NCBI RefSeq assembly: GCF_000766945.1
Contig: NZ_ALBT01000058.1
Location: 1 to 64,000 of the forward strand
Reading direction: 5' to 3'
Length of the DNA stretch: 64,000 nucleotides
DNA from: Cellvibrio mixtus subsp. mixtus J3-8
GTDB taxonomy: Bacteria; Pseudomonadota; Gammaproteobacteria; Pseudomonadales; Cellvibrionaceae
The position numbers and the translations under genes are program-made. The notes below the pieces were generated by a model. That model was given only the letters and a program-made list of their open reading frames with translations, was not told the DNA's origin and made no database searches. Shown in pieces: positions 20,898 to 30,796 of this stretch. The first letter of the stretch is position 1. Every line of letters begins with the position of its first letter.

Positions 20898-23800
20898 TTA
20901 CCTCGCAACCCAGTTTGCAGTTTCAATCCACTTGCGTAGCACGGCGGCAGCCGCGTCAAAATCAAATTGCTCCAGAGCTTCATCCAGTGGCGCTAACATC
21001 GCGCGTGGAATTATTTTTGCGAGTTGGCGATAACTGTCATCGTCAAAGGTGCCGTGTTGGTAAGCCTGCGCTAATTGTTCCAGTAATTTCACTTCTACGT
21101 TGCCAATCAACTGCGCGGCAGAATGTTGTGTGTTGTTTGGATGCGCATTAATTTCAGTGTCAATTTGTGAGAATGCTGTTGCGATATCGCTAAATGCATT
21201 CGGTGACATGGGCTCTTCTATTTCAATACGGTTTGCAACACTGGCGAGAAATAATAAGCCGAGGTTTGCTGCGGCGCCTTTGATCCGATGGGCTTCCTGT
21301 TTTACATTCTGGTGGTCTGCATTATTGGCAAGCGATAGAAAATATTTGTTATCCGTGCAGAATTGTTTGATGGCTTTCACTAATACAACATGGTCACCCC
21401 AGCGCTGCAGGGCATTGTCCCAATCAATAATGATCGGGATATTGGTCGATGTTGACGGGTGCGTTTCAATAGCGGCGCCCAAGCCGAGGCAACGCCCGAT
21501 TTCATTATGCAGCTCGATTAAATTAATTGGCTTGGAAGCAAAGCCGTTCATACCTGCGGCTTTAGCATCTTTGCGGTCCTGCTCAAGTACACTGGCTGTG
21601 AGTGCAATAATGGGTGTTGGTAGTTTGGCGTGTGCAAGTTCCCACTGGCGGATCATTTTGCAGGCTTGCAGTCCGTCTACTTCAGGCATCTGGATATCCA
21701 TCAAAACAATATCAAATGCTTGTTGCTGGAATCGTTGGCACGCTTCCAGTCCGTTGCTGGCTGTCACCGTGCGATGGCCTTCGCGCGTGAGCATTAATTG
21801 CAGCACTTCAATATTTTGCGGCACATCGTCGGCGATCAATATATTTAAAATCGGTAATGAAATTTTTTGTGTGGGTGCGACTTTTTTTTCTGCGTTTGCA
21901 GCGGGTAGTGGTAGTGAGACTTCAAAGCAACTGCCTTTGCCGGGCACGCTGGTCGCGTTGATGGTGCCGCCCATCAGTTCCGTGAGTTGCCTTGCGATGG
22001 TGGTGCCCAAGCCGGTTCCTCCAAAGCGACGCGCCATAGAGGCATCTGCCTGGGTGAAGGGTGTAAAGATATGCTGGATGCGATCTTCTGCAATTCCGAT
22101 GCCGGTATCAATGACTTTGAAAACAACATTCGGCCCATCTTCCGCAACGCGCAAGGTGACATCACCTTGTTCGGTAAATTTAACAGCATTGCCTACTAAA
22201 TTAATTAACACCTGGCGCAGGCGTAATGGATCACCAAGTACATGATCGCGGGTGCCCGGTAAAAAATCGAAAATTAATGCGAGCGATTTTTTATCTGCCT
22301 GAATATGCAATTCCTGTAAAATTTGATTGCACAATTCTTTCAGCGAGAACACTTCAAGGTCTAATTCCAGCGCGCCGCGTTCTAGTTTTGCGGTATCCAG
22401 AATGTCGTTTAGTAAACTCAATAATGAGCCCGCCGAACGACGCACTGTTTGCAAATGTTTTAGTTGTTCCGGTTGCAGTGGCGAATTAATAAGTACTTCA
22501 GTAAAACCAATAATTGCATTCATGGGGGTGCGAATTTCGTGGCTCATATTGGCGAGGAACATGCCTTTTGCCGACGACGCTTTTTCAGCGCGATCCTTGG
22601 CGATCATTAAATCGGTTTCCATGGTTTTGCGCTCGGATAAATCCGTAACTAGCTTAACCACCTTCCACGGCTTGCCATCCGCATCGAAAATGGGGTTGTA
22701 GGCCGCTTGAATCCAGATTCTTTTGCCATTTTTCCCCAACCGCAAAAATTCGCCGCTTTGAAAATTTCCCTCGCGCAAGCTATCCCAAAAGCTGCCGTCT
22801 TCGGCGCTGTCAAGTTCTTCGGGCAAACACAACATGCTGTGATGCTGGCCAAACAATTCTTTTAATTCATAACCGGTGAGCGCCAGGAAATTTTCATTGG
22901 CATTGATGATGTTGCCATCCATATCAAATTCGGCCACAGCCATCGCGTGGCTAATAGCATGCACCACGCCTTCAAATTCGGCCGTGCGCAATTTGGATTC
23001 GGTGATGTCGATAATTACTCCATCAATCCAGTTCAGATTGCCGTGCTCATCGTAAACACCACTGGCGCTTTCTGAAACCCAGCGTTCAGTTTTATCACGG
23101 CAGATAACCCGGTATTCAACAACATAGGATTTTTTATTTTCGAGGGCGGGTTCAAGCTCGCGGGCAACCCTGTCTACATCGTCCGGATGGACAATATCGC
23201 CCAGGTTAATTTCACCGGAAAAAAATTTTTCGGTTTCCCAACCGCTGAGCGCGCTTATAGCATCGCTGATAAAAATCACGGCCCAGGGCGGATTGGCCTG
23301 CGAGCGAAATGCAACGCCGGGAATGTTGTCAATCAACGTTCGGTATTGCTGTTCGCGTGATGACAATTCGCGTTCCATCGCAATGCGTTCGGTCAAGTCG
23401 CTTACAAAGCCGACAAATAATTTTTGCCCGGGAATTTCTGCTTTGCCCACCGCCAGGCGTACGGGAACATGTTTGCCGTCTTTACGCAGCGCTGTGACTT
23501 CACGGCCCACGCCAATAATTTTTGCCTGGTGGGTGGTGTGATAATTTGTTAAATATTGATCATGTTCGGAGTGGTAAGGCTCAGGCATTAACTGGTTAAT
23601 GTTTTTGCCTTTCAGTTCACCGATGGTCCAACCGAATAATTTTTCTGCCGCATGGTTCATGGCGATGATGCTGCCATTACCATCGATAGTGATGATGCCA
23701 TCTACTGCGGTATCCACAATCGCGCGCAATCGCGATTCGCTTTCCTGCATCTGCGCATATAGCTGGCGATAGCGCAGGATGAGATTGCCGGCGAGCACCA

Positions 23801-24530
23801 GCAAACTAATCGCAACAGTGGTTACACCGATGGTAATCGCGAGAAAGTTGCGGTTGCTGTCAGTGGTGAAATCATTGTCCGGTGTGCCGATAAAGCGTGC
23901 GGCGGCCATACCGGTGTAGTGCATACCCGCAATCGCCAGGCCCATGATGACACCGGCGAGCAGCGTGGCTTGTGTCGAACTGAAGCGGGCGCGATTGCGC
24001 AAACCAAAACGAATCCAGAGCGCGAGCATCGCCAGCACAACGGCAACGACAATGGAGGTAATAAACCAGGCGAGGTCGTAGCGCAAAATCGCGTCCATAT
24101 GCATAGCGGCCATGCCGCTGTAATGCATGGTGCCGATGCCCGATCCCACCAGCACACCACCAATAACCAATTGGCGGCGGGTGATATGTTCATTAGACAG
24201 CATCTGCAATGTGACCCAGGATGCAAACACCGAGGGTGCCATGGATAGTACGGTAATTGTGGGGTTGTAGTGCACATGGGTGCCCAGTTCAAACGCCAGC
24301 ATGCCGATAAAATGCATCGACCAGATGCCGCCACCCAGTGCGAGTGAGCCGGAAACCAGCGCTACCTGATGCAACAGGCGACCTTTGGCCGAGCCGGCCA
24401 TACCGGCAATTTGCAGTCCCATCATCGAGGAAATAATAGCGACGGCAATGGAAACAAACACCAGCCACGGATTGTGGCTGCCATGGAGTAATAGCGCGGG
24501 AGTATCGTTGTCGATAAAGATATTTAGCAT
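20898..24530 (-). CDS. MHYT-PAS hybrid sensor histidine kinase
   Basis: 1210 residues from ATG 24530 (MLNIFIDNDTPALLLHGSHN); the frame is open 36 codons further, but that extension is not hydrophobic and homologues begin here. Domain order: MHYT membrane sensor with three repeats (MHFIGMLAFE, MHYSGMAAMH, MHYTGMAAAR); three PAS domains (about 260-640); HisKA with His664 in MSHEIRTPMN; HATPase with GTGLGT; receiver with Asp945 in VLMDIQMP; and a C-terminal HPt with His1081 in AHRIKGAAANLG. The MHYT motifs are proposed in the family to bind metal and sense gases. The phosphorelay output is likely the HD-GYP regulator next door. A periplasmic binding protein is divergently transcribed. Confidence 0.9.
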   Translation of the reverse strand: MLNIFIDNDTPALLLHGSHNPWLVFVSIAVAIISSMMGLQIAGMAGSAKGRLLHQVALVSGSLALGGGIWSMHFIGMLAFELGTHVHYNPTITVLSMAPSVFASWVTLQMLSNEHITRRQLVIGGVLVGSGIGTMHYSGMAAMHMDAILRYDLAWFITSIVVAVVLAMLALWIRFGLRNRARFSSTQATLLAGVIMGLAIAGMHYTGMAAARFIGTPDNDFTTDSNRNFLAITIGVTTVAISLLVLAGNLILRYRQLYAQMQESESRLRAIVDTAVDGIITIDGNGSIIAMNHAAEKLFGWTIGELKGKNINQLMPEPYHSEHDQYLTNYHTTHQAKIIGVGREVTALRKDGKHVPVRLAVGKAEIPGQKLFVGFVSDLTERIAMERELSSREQQYRTLIDNIPGVAFRSQANPPWAVIFISDAISALSGWETEKFFSGEINLGDIVHPDDVDRVARELEPALENKKSYVVEYRVICRDKTERWVSESASGVYDEHGNLNWIDGVIIDITESKLRTAEFEGVVHAISHAMAVAEFDMDGNIINANENFLALTGYELKELFGQHHSMLCLPEELDSAEDGSFWDSLREGNFQSGEFLRLGKNGKRIWIQAAYNPIFDADGKPWKVVKLVTDLSERKTMETDLMIAKDRAEKASSAKGMFLANMSHEIRTPMNAIIGFTEVLINSPLQPEQLKHLQTVRRSAGSLLSLLNDILDTAKLERGALELDLEVFSLKELCNQILQELHIQADKKSLALIFDFLPGTRDHVLGDPLRLRQVLINLVGNAVKFTEQGDVTLRVAEDGPNVVFKVIDTGIGIAEDRIQHIFTPFTQADASMARRFGGTGLGTTIARQLTELMGGTINATSVPGKGSCFEVSLPLPAANAEKKVAPTQKISLPILNILIADDVPQNIEVLQLMLTREGHRTVTASNGLEACQRFQQQAFDIVLMDIQMPEVDGLQACKMIRQWELAHAKLPTPIIALTASVLEQDRKDAKAAGMNGFASKPINLIELHNEIGRCLGLGAAIETHPSTSTNIPIIIDWDNALQRWGDHVVLVKAIKQFCTDNKYFLSLANNADHQNVKQEAHRIKGAAANLGLLFLASVANRIEIEEPMSPNAFSDIATAFSQIDTEINAHPNNTQHSAAQLIGNVEVKLLEQLAQAYQHGTFDDDSYRQLAKIIPRAMLAPLDEALEQFDFDAAAAVLRKWIETANWVAR

Positions 24531-24802
24531 GGATCGAGTCGTGTGGTGTCTGCGGTATCCGTACCGTTCAGGCAGGCGAATGCACATCGCGGTAAGTAGG
24601 GATTTATAGTATAGAGCCGATTTTTTGCAGTATTGCATTTGTTAACGGCTAAACTTCGTAAAGCGTTTGCTGTTGTTGACGGGCGTGATTAATTGTGACC
24701 GTGGGTGTAAGGCTGGGGATGATTGATTATGATGCGCTGCCGGCAGCGGGCAATGCGTTAAATAACGACAATAAAATTACAATTACTATGAGAGGTCCGT
24801 TC

Positions 24803-25735
24803 ATGTCATCGACAGTTTTTTTTCATTCGTGCAGAAAAGTTATACAGCAGGCATTGTTCCTCGCTAGCTGTTGTGCTGCATCGATAACCTTTACCGCAAT
24901 GTCCTTCGCTGCGGATAAACCTGCCTCTACCGAATTAAAACCGGCAACAACAATTAAATTCTGGAATGGCAATAAAACCGCGTCGCGCCAGCAATACGAG
25001 CGAGAAATCCTCGATGCGACGCTGGGCGCAACCGAAGCCACAAAAGGCCCATACACCATCGTGGAGAGCCGCGAGGATTATCCGCTCGCCGAAGATGAGG
25101 CCAGTGTATTTCGCAGCAAGGGCTTCGATATTTTTGGCACTGTAGCGGGCAATCAAAAATTAGCCCGCGAACAAAAAATCCTGATTCCCCTGCCGTTGAT
25201 GAAAGGTATTTTGGGCTACCGGATTTTGATTATCCGCAACGCTGACGCCGCAAAGTTTGCCGCGATTAAATCGGCTGCTGATTTGAAAAAGTTGCGCATG
25301 GGAATTCCCGATACCTGGGCCGATGCCGGATTGTTTCGTCACAACGGTTATCCGGTAGTTGAAAAGGGTAGCTTTGATGATTTATTCCAGCGTTTGGAAG
25401 CTAACGAATTTGATTATGTAACCTTTGGCGCAAATGAAGTGACCAGCGTATTTACCGGGCGTGCGGCGAAATCCGGCAAGTTGATCATCGAACCCTCGCT
25501 GCTGGTGTATTACCCGTTTCCATTGGTGTTTTATGTGAATCCGCAGCAACCGGCGTTGGCGGATCGTATAACCCATGGCCTGCAAACCATTGGTGCGAAC
25601 GGTGAGTTGGATAAAATATTTAACCGTTTCTACGGCGATCTGCTCGGCCAATTGCATCTGGCCGAGCGTACACGTATCACCCTTGAAAATCCCATACTGC
25701 CAAAAGAAATGGCGGGCTTTAAACCGGCCATCTAG
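24803..25735 (+). CDS. Periplasmic substrate-binding protein, orphan
   Basis: 310 residues from ATG 24803; an upstream ATG at 24788 is possible, but AGAGG at 24791-24795 suits 24803. The N-terminus is a signal peptide with likely cleavage after TAMSFA. The mature part has the look of a type-2 periplasmic binding protein, with MGIPDTWADAGLFRHNGYPV and a late VFYVNPQQPALADRI segment. No transporter permease or ATPase for import is adjacent. Divergence from the MHYT kinase suggests it may present a ligand to that sensor, which is an inference. Substrate unknown. Confidence 0.65.
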   Translation: MSSTVFFHSCRKVIQQALFLASCCAASITFTAMSFAADKPASTELKPATTIKFWNGNKTASRQQYEREILDATLGATEATKGPYTIVESREDYPLAEDEASVFRSKGFDIFGTVAGNQKLAREQKILIPLPLMKGILGYRILIIRNADAAKFAAIKSAADLKKLRMGIPDTWADAGLFRHNGYPVVEKGSFDDLFQRLEANEFDYVTFGANEVTSVFTGRAAKSGKLIIEPSLLVYYPFPLVFYVNPQQPALADRITHGLQTIGANGELDKIFNRFYGDLLGQLHLAERTRITLENPILPKEMAGFKPAI

Positions 25736-25803
25736 TAAACCTTCCTGATAATTGTCATGCGAACCGAATGACAATCGTGGTTTTACCTGGTGCCTATAGG
25801 TCT

Positions 25804-25831
25804 TTATCCTGTCTTTCGTTGCAGGATAAGG
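25804..25831. repeat. Inverted repeat in the 253-bp gap before the exporter operon
   Basis: TTATCCTG and CAGGATAA form an 8-bp stem around a 10-nt loop. There is no T-run, so it is not a clear terminator. The rest of the 25736-25988 gap holds the presumed exporter promoter, but I cannot pick it with confidence. Confidence 0.5.
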
Positions 25832-25988
25832 ATCAATAGGCCGGGACGATACCGCAGCAGCAAAATGCCCTTAAATTAGTGTCTCTCCCGCTGTGAAACT
25901 GCTAGGCTCGCGCTCCGGACTTGCGTGATAATGCGCACGCCTGGACCAAAGTTCCAGATAAAAACCACAAGACAAGGGCAAGTGCACT

Positions 25989-27209
25989 GTGACTAATAAA
26001 GACGAACTTTTATCGCAACTCCGTATTGATCGCGACCAGCCTTATGCGGGCGAAAGCAAAACGCACCTCTGGATCGGTGGTGGTATTGCGATTCTGGCGA
26101 TAGCCTTCGGCATCAGTTTTCTGTACGAGCCGGACCCGGTAAAGGTCCAGATTGAAATGGCGCGCATGGCCGTGCCGGATTCATCATCCGCCACTGTGCT
26201 GGATGCCACTGGTTATGTCGTGGCGCGTCGCATTTCCACGGTATCGTCCAAGGTGACGGGCCGTGTGGCCGAAATTTTCGTTGAAGAAGGCCAGCGCGTT
26301 GAAAAAGACCAGGTTGTTGCGCGCCTGGATGATTCCAATACCGCGAAATCGGTGGCGCTAAGTCGGGCTGAACTTCGCTCTGCCAAAACCCTGGTGACAG
26401 AAACCCAGGCGCGTTTAACCGAAGCGAAATTAACCCTGGAGCGCAATACTGAATTGGCGCGCCAGCAGTTGGTGAGTGCGGCTGCGCTGGATAAAGCGCG
26501 TGCGGATTTCGAATCCCTGCGCGCGCAATTGGAATCGCGTAATGCGGATGTCGAGGTCAGCCAAAAACGTCTCGCATTACAGCAACAAAACCTGGATGAC
26601 CTGACCTTGCGCGCGCCCTTCACTGGTGTGGTTATCAGCAAGGATTCCCAGCCGGGTGAAATGATTTCCCCGATTTCTGCAGGCGGCGGCTTTACCCGCA
26701 CCGGTATTTGTACGCTGGTGGATATGTCATCGCTGGAAATTGAAGTGGATGTGAATGAATCCTACATCCAGCGCGTACGCGACGAGCAATTTGTACAGGC
26801 GGTGTTGGAAGCTTATCCGGATTGGAAAATCCCCGCGAAAGTAATAGCCATTATTCCCGCGGCAGATCGCCAGAAGGCTACAGTAAAAGTGCGCATTGGC
26901 TTCCAGGTTAGCGATCCACGCATCTTGCCGGACATGGGGGTGAAAGTTGCTTTCCTGAATGCTGAGCCGGTTGCGGAAGAAAAACCCAAAGAGCCCTTAG
27001 GTGTGCGCGTGCCGATCAGCGCAGTGCGCAATGAAGGCGAAGATAAATTTATTTTTGTAGTAAAAGACGGTGTAGCGGAATTGCGCAAAGTCACCATCAA
27101 AGCCAGTTATGGCAATGATATTTATATCGGTAGCGGTTTGCGTCCAGGTGAAGATTTTGTGGTGGAAATTACGCCGGAATTAAAAGACGGCGCCAGAATT
27201 GAGCAGTAA
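25989..27209 (+). CDS. HlyD-family membrane fusion (adaptor) protein
   Basis: 406 residues from a GTG start at 25989. One N-terminal membrane helix (about 28-45, IGGGIAILAIAFGISFLY) is followed by a biotinyl-lipoyl-like domain (VLDATGYVVARRISTVSSKV and RAPFTGVVISKDSQPGEM) split by a coiled-coil hairpin of about 100 residues rich in Gln/Glu/Arg/Leu, and a C-terminal beta-barrel. It is the periplasmic adaptor of the ABC exporter encoded next. A 272-bp gap with a hairpin separates it from the ATPase gene. Confidence 0.88.
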   Translation: MTNKDELLSQLRIDRDQPYAGESKTHLWIGGGIAILAIAFGISFLYEPDPVKVQIEMARMAVPDSSSATVLDATGYVVARRISTVSSKVTGRVAEIFVEEGQRVEKDQVVARLDDSNTAKSVALSRAELRSAKTLVTETQARLTEAKLTLERNTELARQQLVSAAALDKARADFESLRAQLESRNADVEVSQKRLALQQQNLDDLTLRAPFTGVVISKDSQPGEMISPISAGGGFTRTGICTLVDMSSLEIEVDVNESYIQRVRDEQFVQAVLEAYPDWKIPAKVIAIIPAADRQKATVKVRIGFQVSDPRILPDMGVKVAFLNAEPVAEEKPKEPLGVRVPISAVRNEGEDKFIFVVKDGVAELRKVTIKASYGNDIYIGSGLRPGEDFVVEITPELKDGARIEQ

Positions 27210-27313
27210 GTTATTGCAAAAAAAATCGTGCCTTAATTGTTTGAAGTGTAAAAATTAGCAGCGCGTTGCTGAAAAAGTTAACGCATTAGAAATTGTATCG
27301 CAGTCAATATTGA

Positions 27314-27342
27314 AACCCCCAGCCACCCGTTGGCAGGGGGTT
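27314..27342 (+). repeat. Hairpin between adaptor and ATPase genes
   Basis: AACCCCC (27314-27320) pairs with GGGGGTT (27336-27342), and GCCA with TGGC inside it. It is GC-rich and stable but followed by GGATAAGAATAAAAAA rather than a T-run. It may be a processing or attenuation structure that sets the ratio of adaptor to transporter. The remaining gap is AT-rich and could hold a second promoter. Confidence 0.6.
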
Positions 27343-27481
27343 GGATAAGAATAAAAAATCTTTCGTCTTACAGTTTGATGTTTCTGTTTGTTGAATAAAA
27401 ACGTTTCTTTTTTTCAATGTTTTATGTTTTCAATTCCGTACGTTCCCAATGTCCATGCTGGTCTAACTTCCTGGAGGATCT

Positions 27482-28207
27482 ATGACTGCGCTCGAATCCC
27501 AAGTCGTCAACGACGAATTACTCGTACAACTCAAAGGTGTCAGCAAAGCCTATAAAAAGGGTAAAGAGCAAGTCAAAGTGCTTTCTGAGCTGGATCTGGA
27601 TATCCATCGCGGTGATTTCCTCGCGCTGATGGGGCCTTCGGGTTCGGGAAAAACGACCTTATTAAATTTATTGGGTGGATTGGATTCACCTACTTCCGGT
27701 GAATTGATTATTGGTGGCCAGCGCCTGGATAAAATGTCCTCATCACAACTTACCAAATGGCGCGCCCGCCATGTCGGTTTTATTTTTCAATTTTATAATT
27801 TGATGCCGGTGCTTACCGCTGAAAAAAATGTGGAGTTGCCGCTGTTACTGACAAACCTCAGTAGCAAGCAGCGCAAACATCATGTTGCCGCTGCATTGGA
27901 ATTGGTGGGGCTTTCCAATCGCGCCAAACATTATCCAAGCGAATTATCTGGTGGTCAGGAACAGCGTGTAGCGATTGCGCGGGCGTTAGTGAGTGACCCG
28001 GATTTGCTGCTGTGTGACGAACCCACGGGTGACCTGGACCGCGCCACCGCCGATGAAATTTTGTCGCTGCTGCAAACGTTAAACCAGCAGCAGAAAAAAA
28101 CCATCATCATGGTAACCCATGACCCGCGTGCGGCAGACCATGCACGCCATATATTGCATATGGACAAAGGCTCGTTAGTGACTAATGGCAATGCCGGAGG
28201 TCACTAA
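27482..28207 (+). CDS. ABC transporter ATPase, MacB/LolD/DevA type
   Basis: 241 residues. Walker A GPSGSGKTTLLNLLGG, Q-loop FQFYNLMP, signature LSGGQEQRVAIARAL and Walker B LLLCDEPTGDLD are all intact, and the H-loop is MVTHDPRA. The family powers FtsX-like permeases in export or extraction of lipids, lipoproteins or small molecules from the inner membrane. GGAGGATCT just before the ATG is a strong RBS. It is coupled to the first permease by a 2-bp gap. Confidence 0.93.
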   Translation: MTALESQVVNDELLVQLKGVSKAYKKGKEQVKVLSELDLDIHRGDFLALMGPSGSGKTTLLNLLGGLDSPTSGELIIGGQRLDKMSSSQLTKWRARHVGFIFQFYNLMPVLTAEKNVELPLLLTNLSSKQRKHHVAAALELVGLSNRAKHYPSELSGGQEQRVAIARALVSDPDLLLCDEPTGDLDRATADEILSLLQTLNQQQKKTIIMVTHDPRAADHARHILHMDKGSLVTNGNAGGH

Positions 28208-28209
28208 TC

Positions 28210-29367
28210 ATGTATTACCTGCAATTTTTATTAAGCAATCTGGGGCGTAAAAAAGCGCGCACAATTTTGACGTTGCTGTCGATCATGATTGCGTTTTTGT
28301 TATTTGGATTGTTGCGCAGTTTAGCGGCAGCGTTTGATCAGGGCGCAGAAATCGCGGGCGAAGATCGCCTTATCAGCATCAATAAAATTTCATTGATCCA
28401 GCCGCTACCGGAGGCATATCTCGGCAAAGTGCAAGGCATTGAGGGTGTAGATAAAGCCACTTCGGCGAATTGGTTTGGCGGTTATTATCAGGATGCAAAA
28501 AACCAGTTCCCGCAATTCCCGGTCATCGCCGATGAGTATTTTGAAATCTATAAGGACATGATCAGCTTGCCGGAAGAACAGCTGCAAGCCTGGAAAAAAA
28601 ATCGCGTTGGTGTTGTTGTGGGTAAAGGATTGATTGATCGCTTCAAATGGAAAATTGGTGATCGCATTCCATTGATTGGATTGTTCCCGCAAGAAAATGG
28701 CAGCACAACCTGGGAATTTGTAATCGAAGGTGTTTACGAAACCAAAAGCAAAAGTGCCGACGTAAATACCATGTTGATCCATTACGATTATTTTGATGAG
28801 GCGCGCCAATATGCCAAAGGGACGTTGGGCTGGTTAATTATTCGCGTTAAAGATCCCAAGCAAGCGGCACAGGTTGCTGCCGCCGTTGACGCGATGTTTG
28901 CCAATTCTCCGGCAGAAACAAAAACCAGCAGTGAAAAAGAGTTTGCCAAATCGTTTGCCAAACAATTTGGCGATATAGGATTGATCACCACATTAATTTT
29001 AGGCGCTGTATTTTTCACCATGTTATTGGTTGCGGGTAATACCATGGCGCAATCCTTTCGCGAACGTATTCCTGAATTGGCGATTCTCAAAACCCTCGGA
29101 TTTTCTGATGTGGCGGTGATGTTACTGGTATTGGTTGAAGCCATTGTTATTTCGCTGATCGGTGGGCTTGCCGGTTTGTTCCTCGCCAAAATAATTCTGG
29201 GCGGCGCGGCGGCATCCATGGCGTCTACATTACCGGGACTGCATTTATCCACCACCATGATGCTGTTTGGTGTGGGGCTGATGTTTTTATTCGGTGTGCT
29301 CACCGGCATTATTCCAGCGCTGCAAGGGTTGCAGTTAAACATTGTCGCTGCATTACGGAGACGCTAA
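28210..29367 (+). CDS. ABC transporter permease, FtsX-like (first)
   Basis: 385 residues. It has the MacB-type layout: one N-terminal helix (TILTLLSIMIAFLLFGLLRS), a large periplasmic domain of about 220 residues, and three C-terminal helices with the FtsX core around RERIPELAILKTLGFSD. It ends LQGLQLNIVAALRRR. It forms a heterodimer, by inference, with the next gene, as two different permeases follow one ATPase. Confidence 0.9.
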   Translation: MYYLQFLLSNLGRKKARTILTLLSIMIAFLLFGLLRSLAAAFDQGAEIAGEDRLISINKISLIQPLPEAYLGKVQGIEGVDKATSANWFGGYYQDAKNQFPQFPVIADEYFEIYKDMISLPEEQLQAWKKNRVGVVVGKGLIDRFKWKIGDRIPLIGLFPQENGSTTWEFVIEGVYETKSKSADVNTMLIHYDYFDEARQYAKGTLGWLIIRVKDPKQAAQVAAAVDAMFANSPAETKTSSEKEFAKSFAKQFGDIGLITTLILGAVFFTMLLVAGNTMAQSFRERIPELAILKTLGFSDVAVMLLVLVEAIVISLIGGLAGLFLAKIILGGAAASMASTLPGLHLSTTMMLFGVGLMFLFGVLTGIIPALQGLQLNIVAALRRR

Positions 29368-29369
29368 TT

Positions 29370-30560
29370 ATGTTTAATGGAATTACTCAAATCGTCATCA
29401 TTACTGTTATGAATTTGCGCAATTTGCCGCAGCGTGTGGGAACATCTTCCGTCGCGGTATTTGGTGTGGCGTGCGTGGTGGGCGTATTTATTGGTGTGCT
29501 CTCTATGGCGAGCGGTTTCCAGCGCACTATGGTGAATGCCGGTTCCGATGATGTGTTGATGTTGATGCGTGCCGGTGCCACTACTGAAATGAATAGCGGC
29601 CTCGGTTATGATCAAACCCAGCTCATTGCAAATCTGCCGGGCATTGCAAAAAAAGATGGCGTACCACAGAGCTCGCCGGAATTATTTGTGATTGTCGATA
29701 TCCCCATGCGCAACAAAGACGCCAGCGCGAATGCGCCCTTGCGGGGTGTTGAGCCGTTGGCATTTTCGGTGCGCAAACAATTCAACATAATCGAAGGCAG
29801 AAATTTTGAGCCGGGAAAAAATGAATTGATTGTTGGCCGTGGAGCGAAAACCCAGTTTGCGAATTTGAATGTGGGCTCCACCATAAAACTCGGTCAAACA
29901 GAATGGAATGTTGTGGGGGTGTTTGAAGCGGGTGGTGGTTTGGCAGAATCAGAAATCTGGTGCGATGCAAAAATTTTGCAAAATGCCTATCGCCGTGGCA
30001 ACAGTTATCAAATTACGCGCGTGAAACTCGATGATAAAAACGGCCTGGACGCATTTAAAGCGGCTGTTGCGGCAGATCCAAAATTAAATCTGGATGTGAA
30101 GCGCGAAACGGATTATCTCTCTCAGCAATCCGAGCCTCTGAGCAAATTTATTAAAGTCATTGGTTATCCATTAGCGATATTGATGGCGCTCGGCGCAATT
30201 TTTGGTGCGGTTAATACCATGTACACGTCGGTAGCCAATCGCACCCGTGAAATTGCAACCTTGCGTGCATTGGGTTTTGGTGCAACCCCGGTTGCTATTT
30301 CTACGCTGGTGGAGTCGTTGGTGTTAGCTATTATTGGCGGAATAATTGGCTCGGTTATTGTGTATTTCATTTTTAATGGTTACACCGTATCGACACTGAA
30401 CTTTGCCAGTTTTAGCCAGGTCGTTTTTGATTTCGCAGTGACACCGGATTTATTAGTGCAAGGTGTCATTTTTGCGACTGTGATCGGTTTTATTGGCGGA
30501 TTTTTTCCTGCTATCCGTGCAGCACGCTTGCCGGTGGCGACAGCGCTACGTGAAGTCTGA
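29370..30560 (+). CDS. ABC transporter permease, FtsX-like (second)
   Basis: 396 residues, same architecture: an N-terminal helix (VAVFGVACVVGVFIGVLSMA), a periplasmic MacB-PCD-like domain and three C-terminal helices with the core VANRTREIATLRALGFG. It ends FFPAIRAARLPVATALREV, the usual FtsX family tail. It starts two bases after the first permease and is followed by a strong terminator. The substrate cannot be told from sequence. Confidence 0.9.
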   Translation: MFNGITQIVIITVMNLRNLPQRVGTSSVAVFGVACVVGVFIGVLSMASGFQRTMVNAGSDDVLMLMRAGATTEMNSGLGYDQTQLIANLPGIAKKDGVPQSSPELFVIVDIPMRNKDASANAPLRGVEPLAFSVRKQFNIIEGRNFEPGKNELIVGRGAKTQFANLNVGSTIKLGQTEWNVVGVFEAGGGLAESEIWCDAKILQNAYRRGNSYQITRVKLDDKNGLDAFKAAVAADPKLNLDVKRETDYLSQQSEPLSKFIKVIGYPLAILMALGAIFGAVNTMYTSVANRTREIATLRALGFGATPVAISTLVESLVLAIIGGIIGSVIVYFIFNGYTVSTLNFASFSQVVFDFAVTPDLLVQGVIFATVIGFIGGFFPAIRAARLPVATALREV

Positions 30561-30580
30561 CTGATCGATTTTCTGTTATA

Positions 30581-30613
30581 AAAAAACCGCTGCAATGCAG
30601 CGGTTTTTTATTT
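30581..30613 (+). terminator. Bidirectional intrinsic terminator after the exporter operon
   Basis: A near-perfect palindrome (30581-30594 with 30596-30609) of CCGCTGCA type with A6 before and T6 after. Confidence 0.9.
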
Positions 30614-30796
30614 TTTGGCACCCAAAGTTTTTAATCGGTAGATGACTGTTTAATGGCCATAAAAAATAATGCGATGAGCAGAATGTTTCTATCCAGGCGA
30701 AAATAGCTTGGTTATATTTCTCAGGTAGGATGATTCGACGCACTCATGGAAGAATCAGGATCTACGGATAATCAATTCAGTAATAAGGAGTATGTT

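Noticed and set aside
21100-22245. 381-codon open frame antisense to the hybrid kinase
   Set aside because: The kinase domains on the other strand are unambiguous; this frame has low-complexity composition and no family features.
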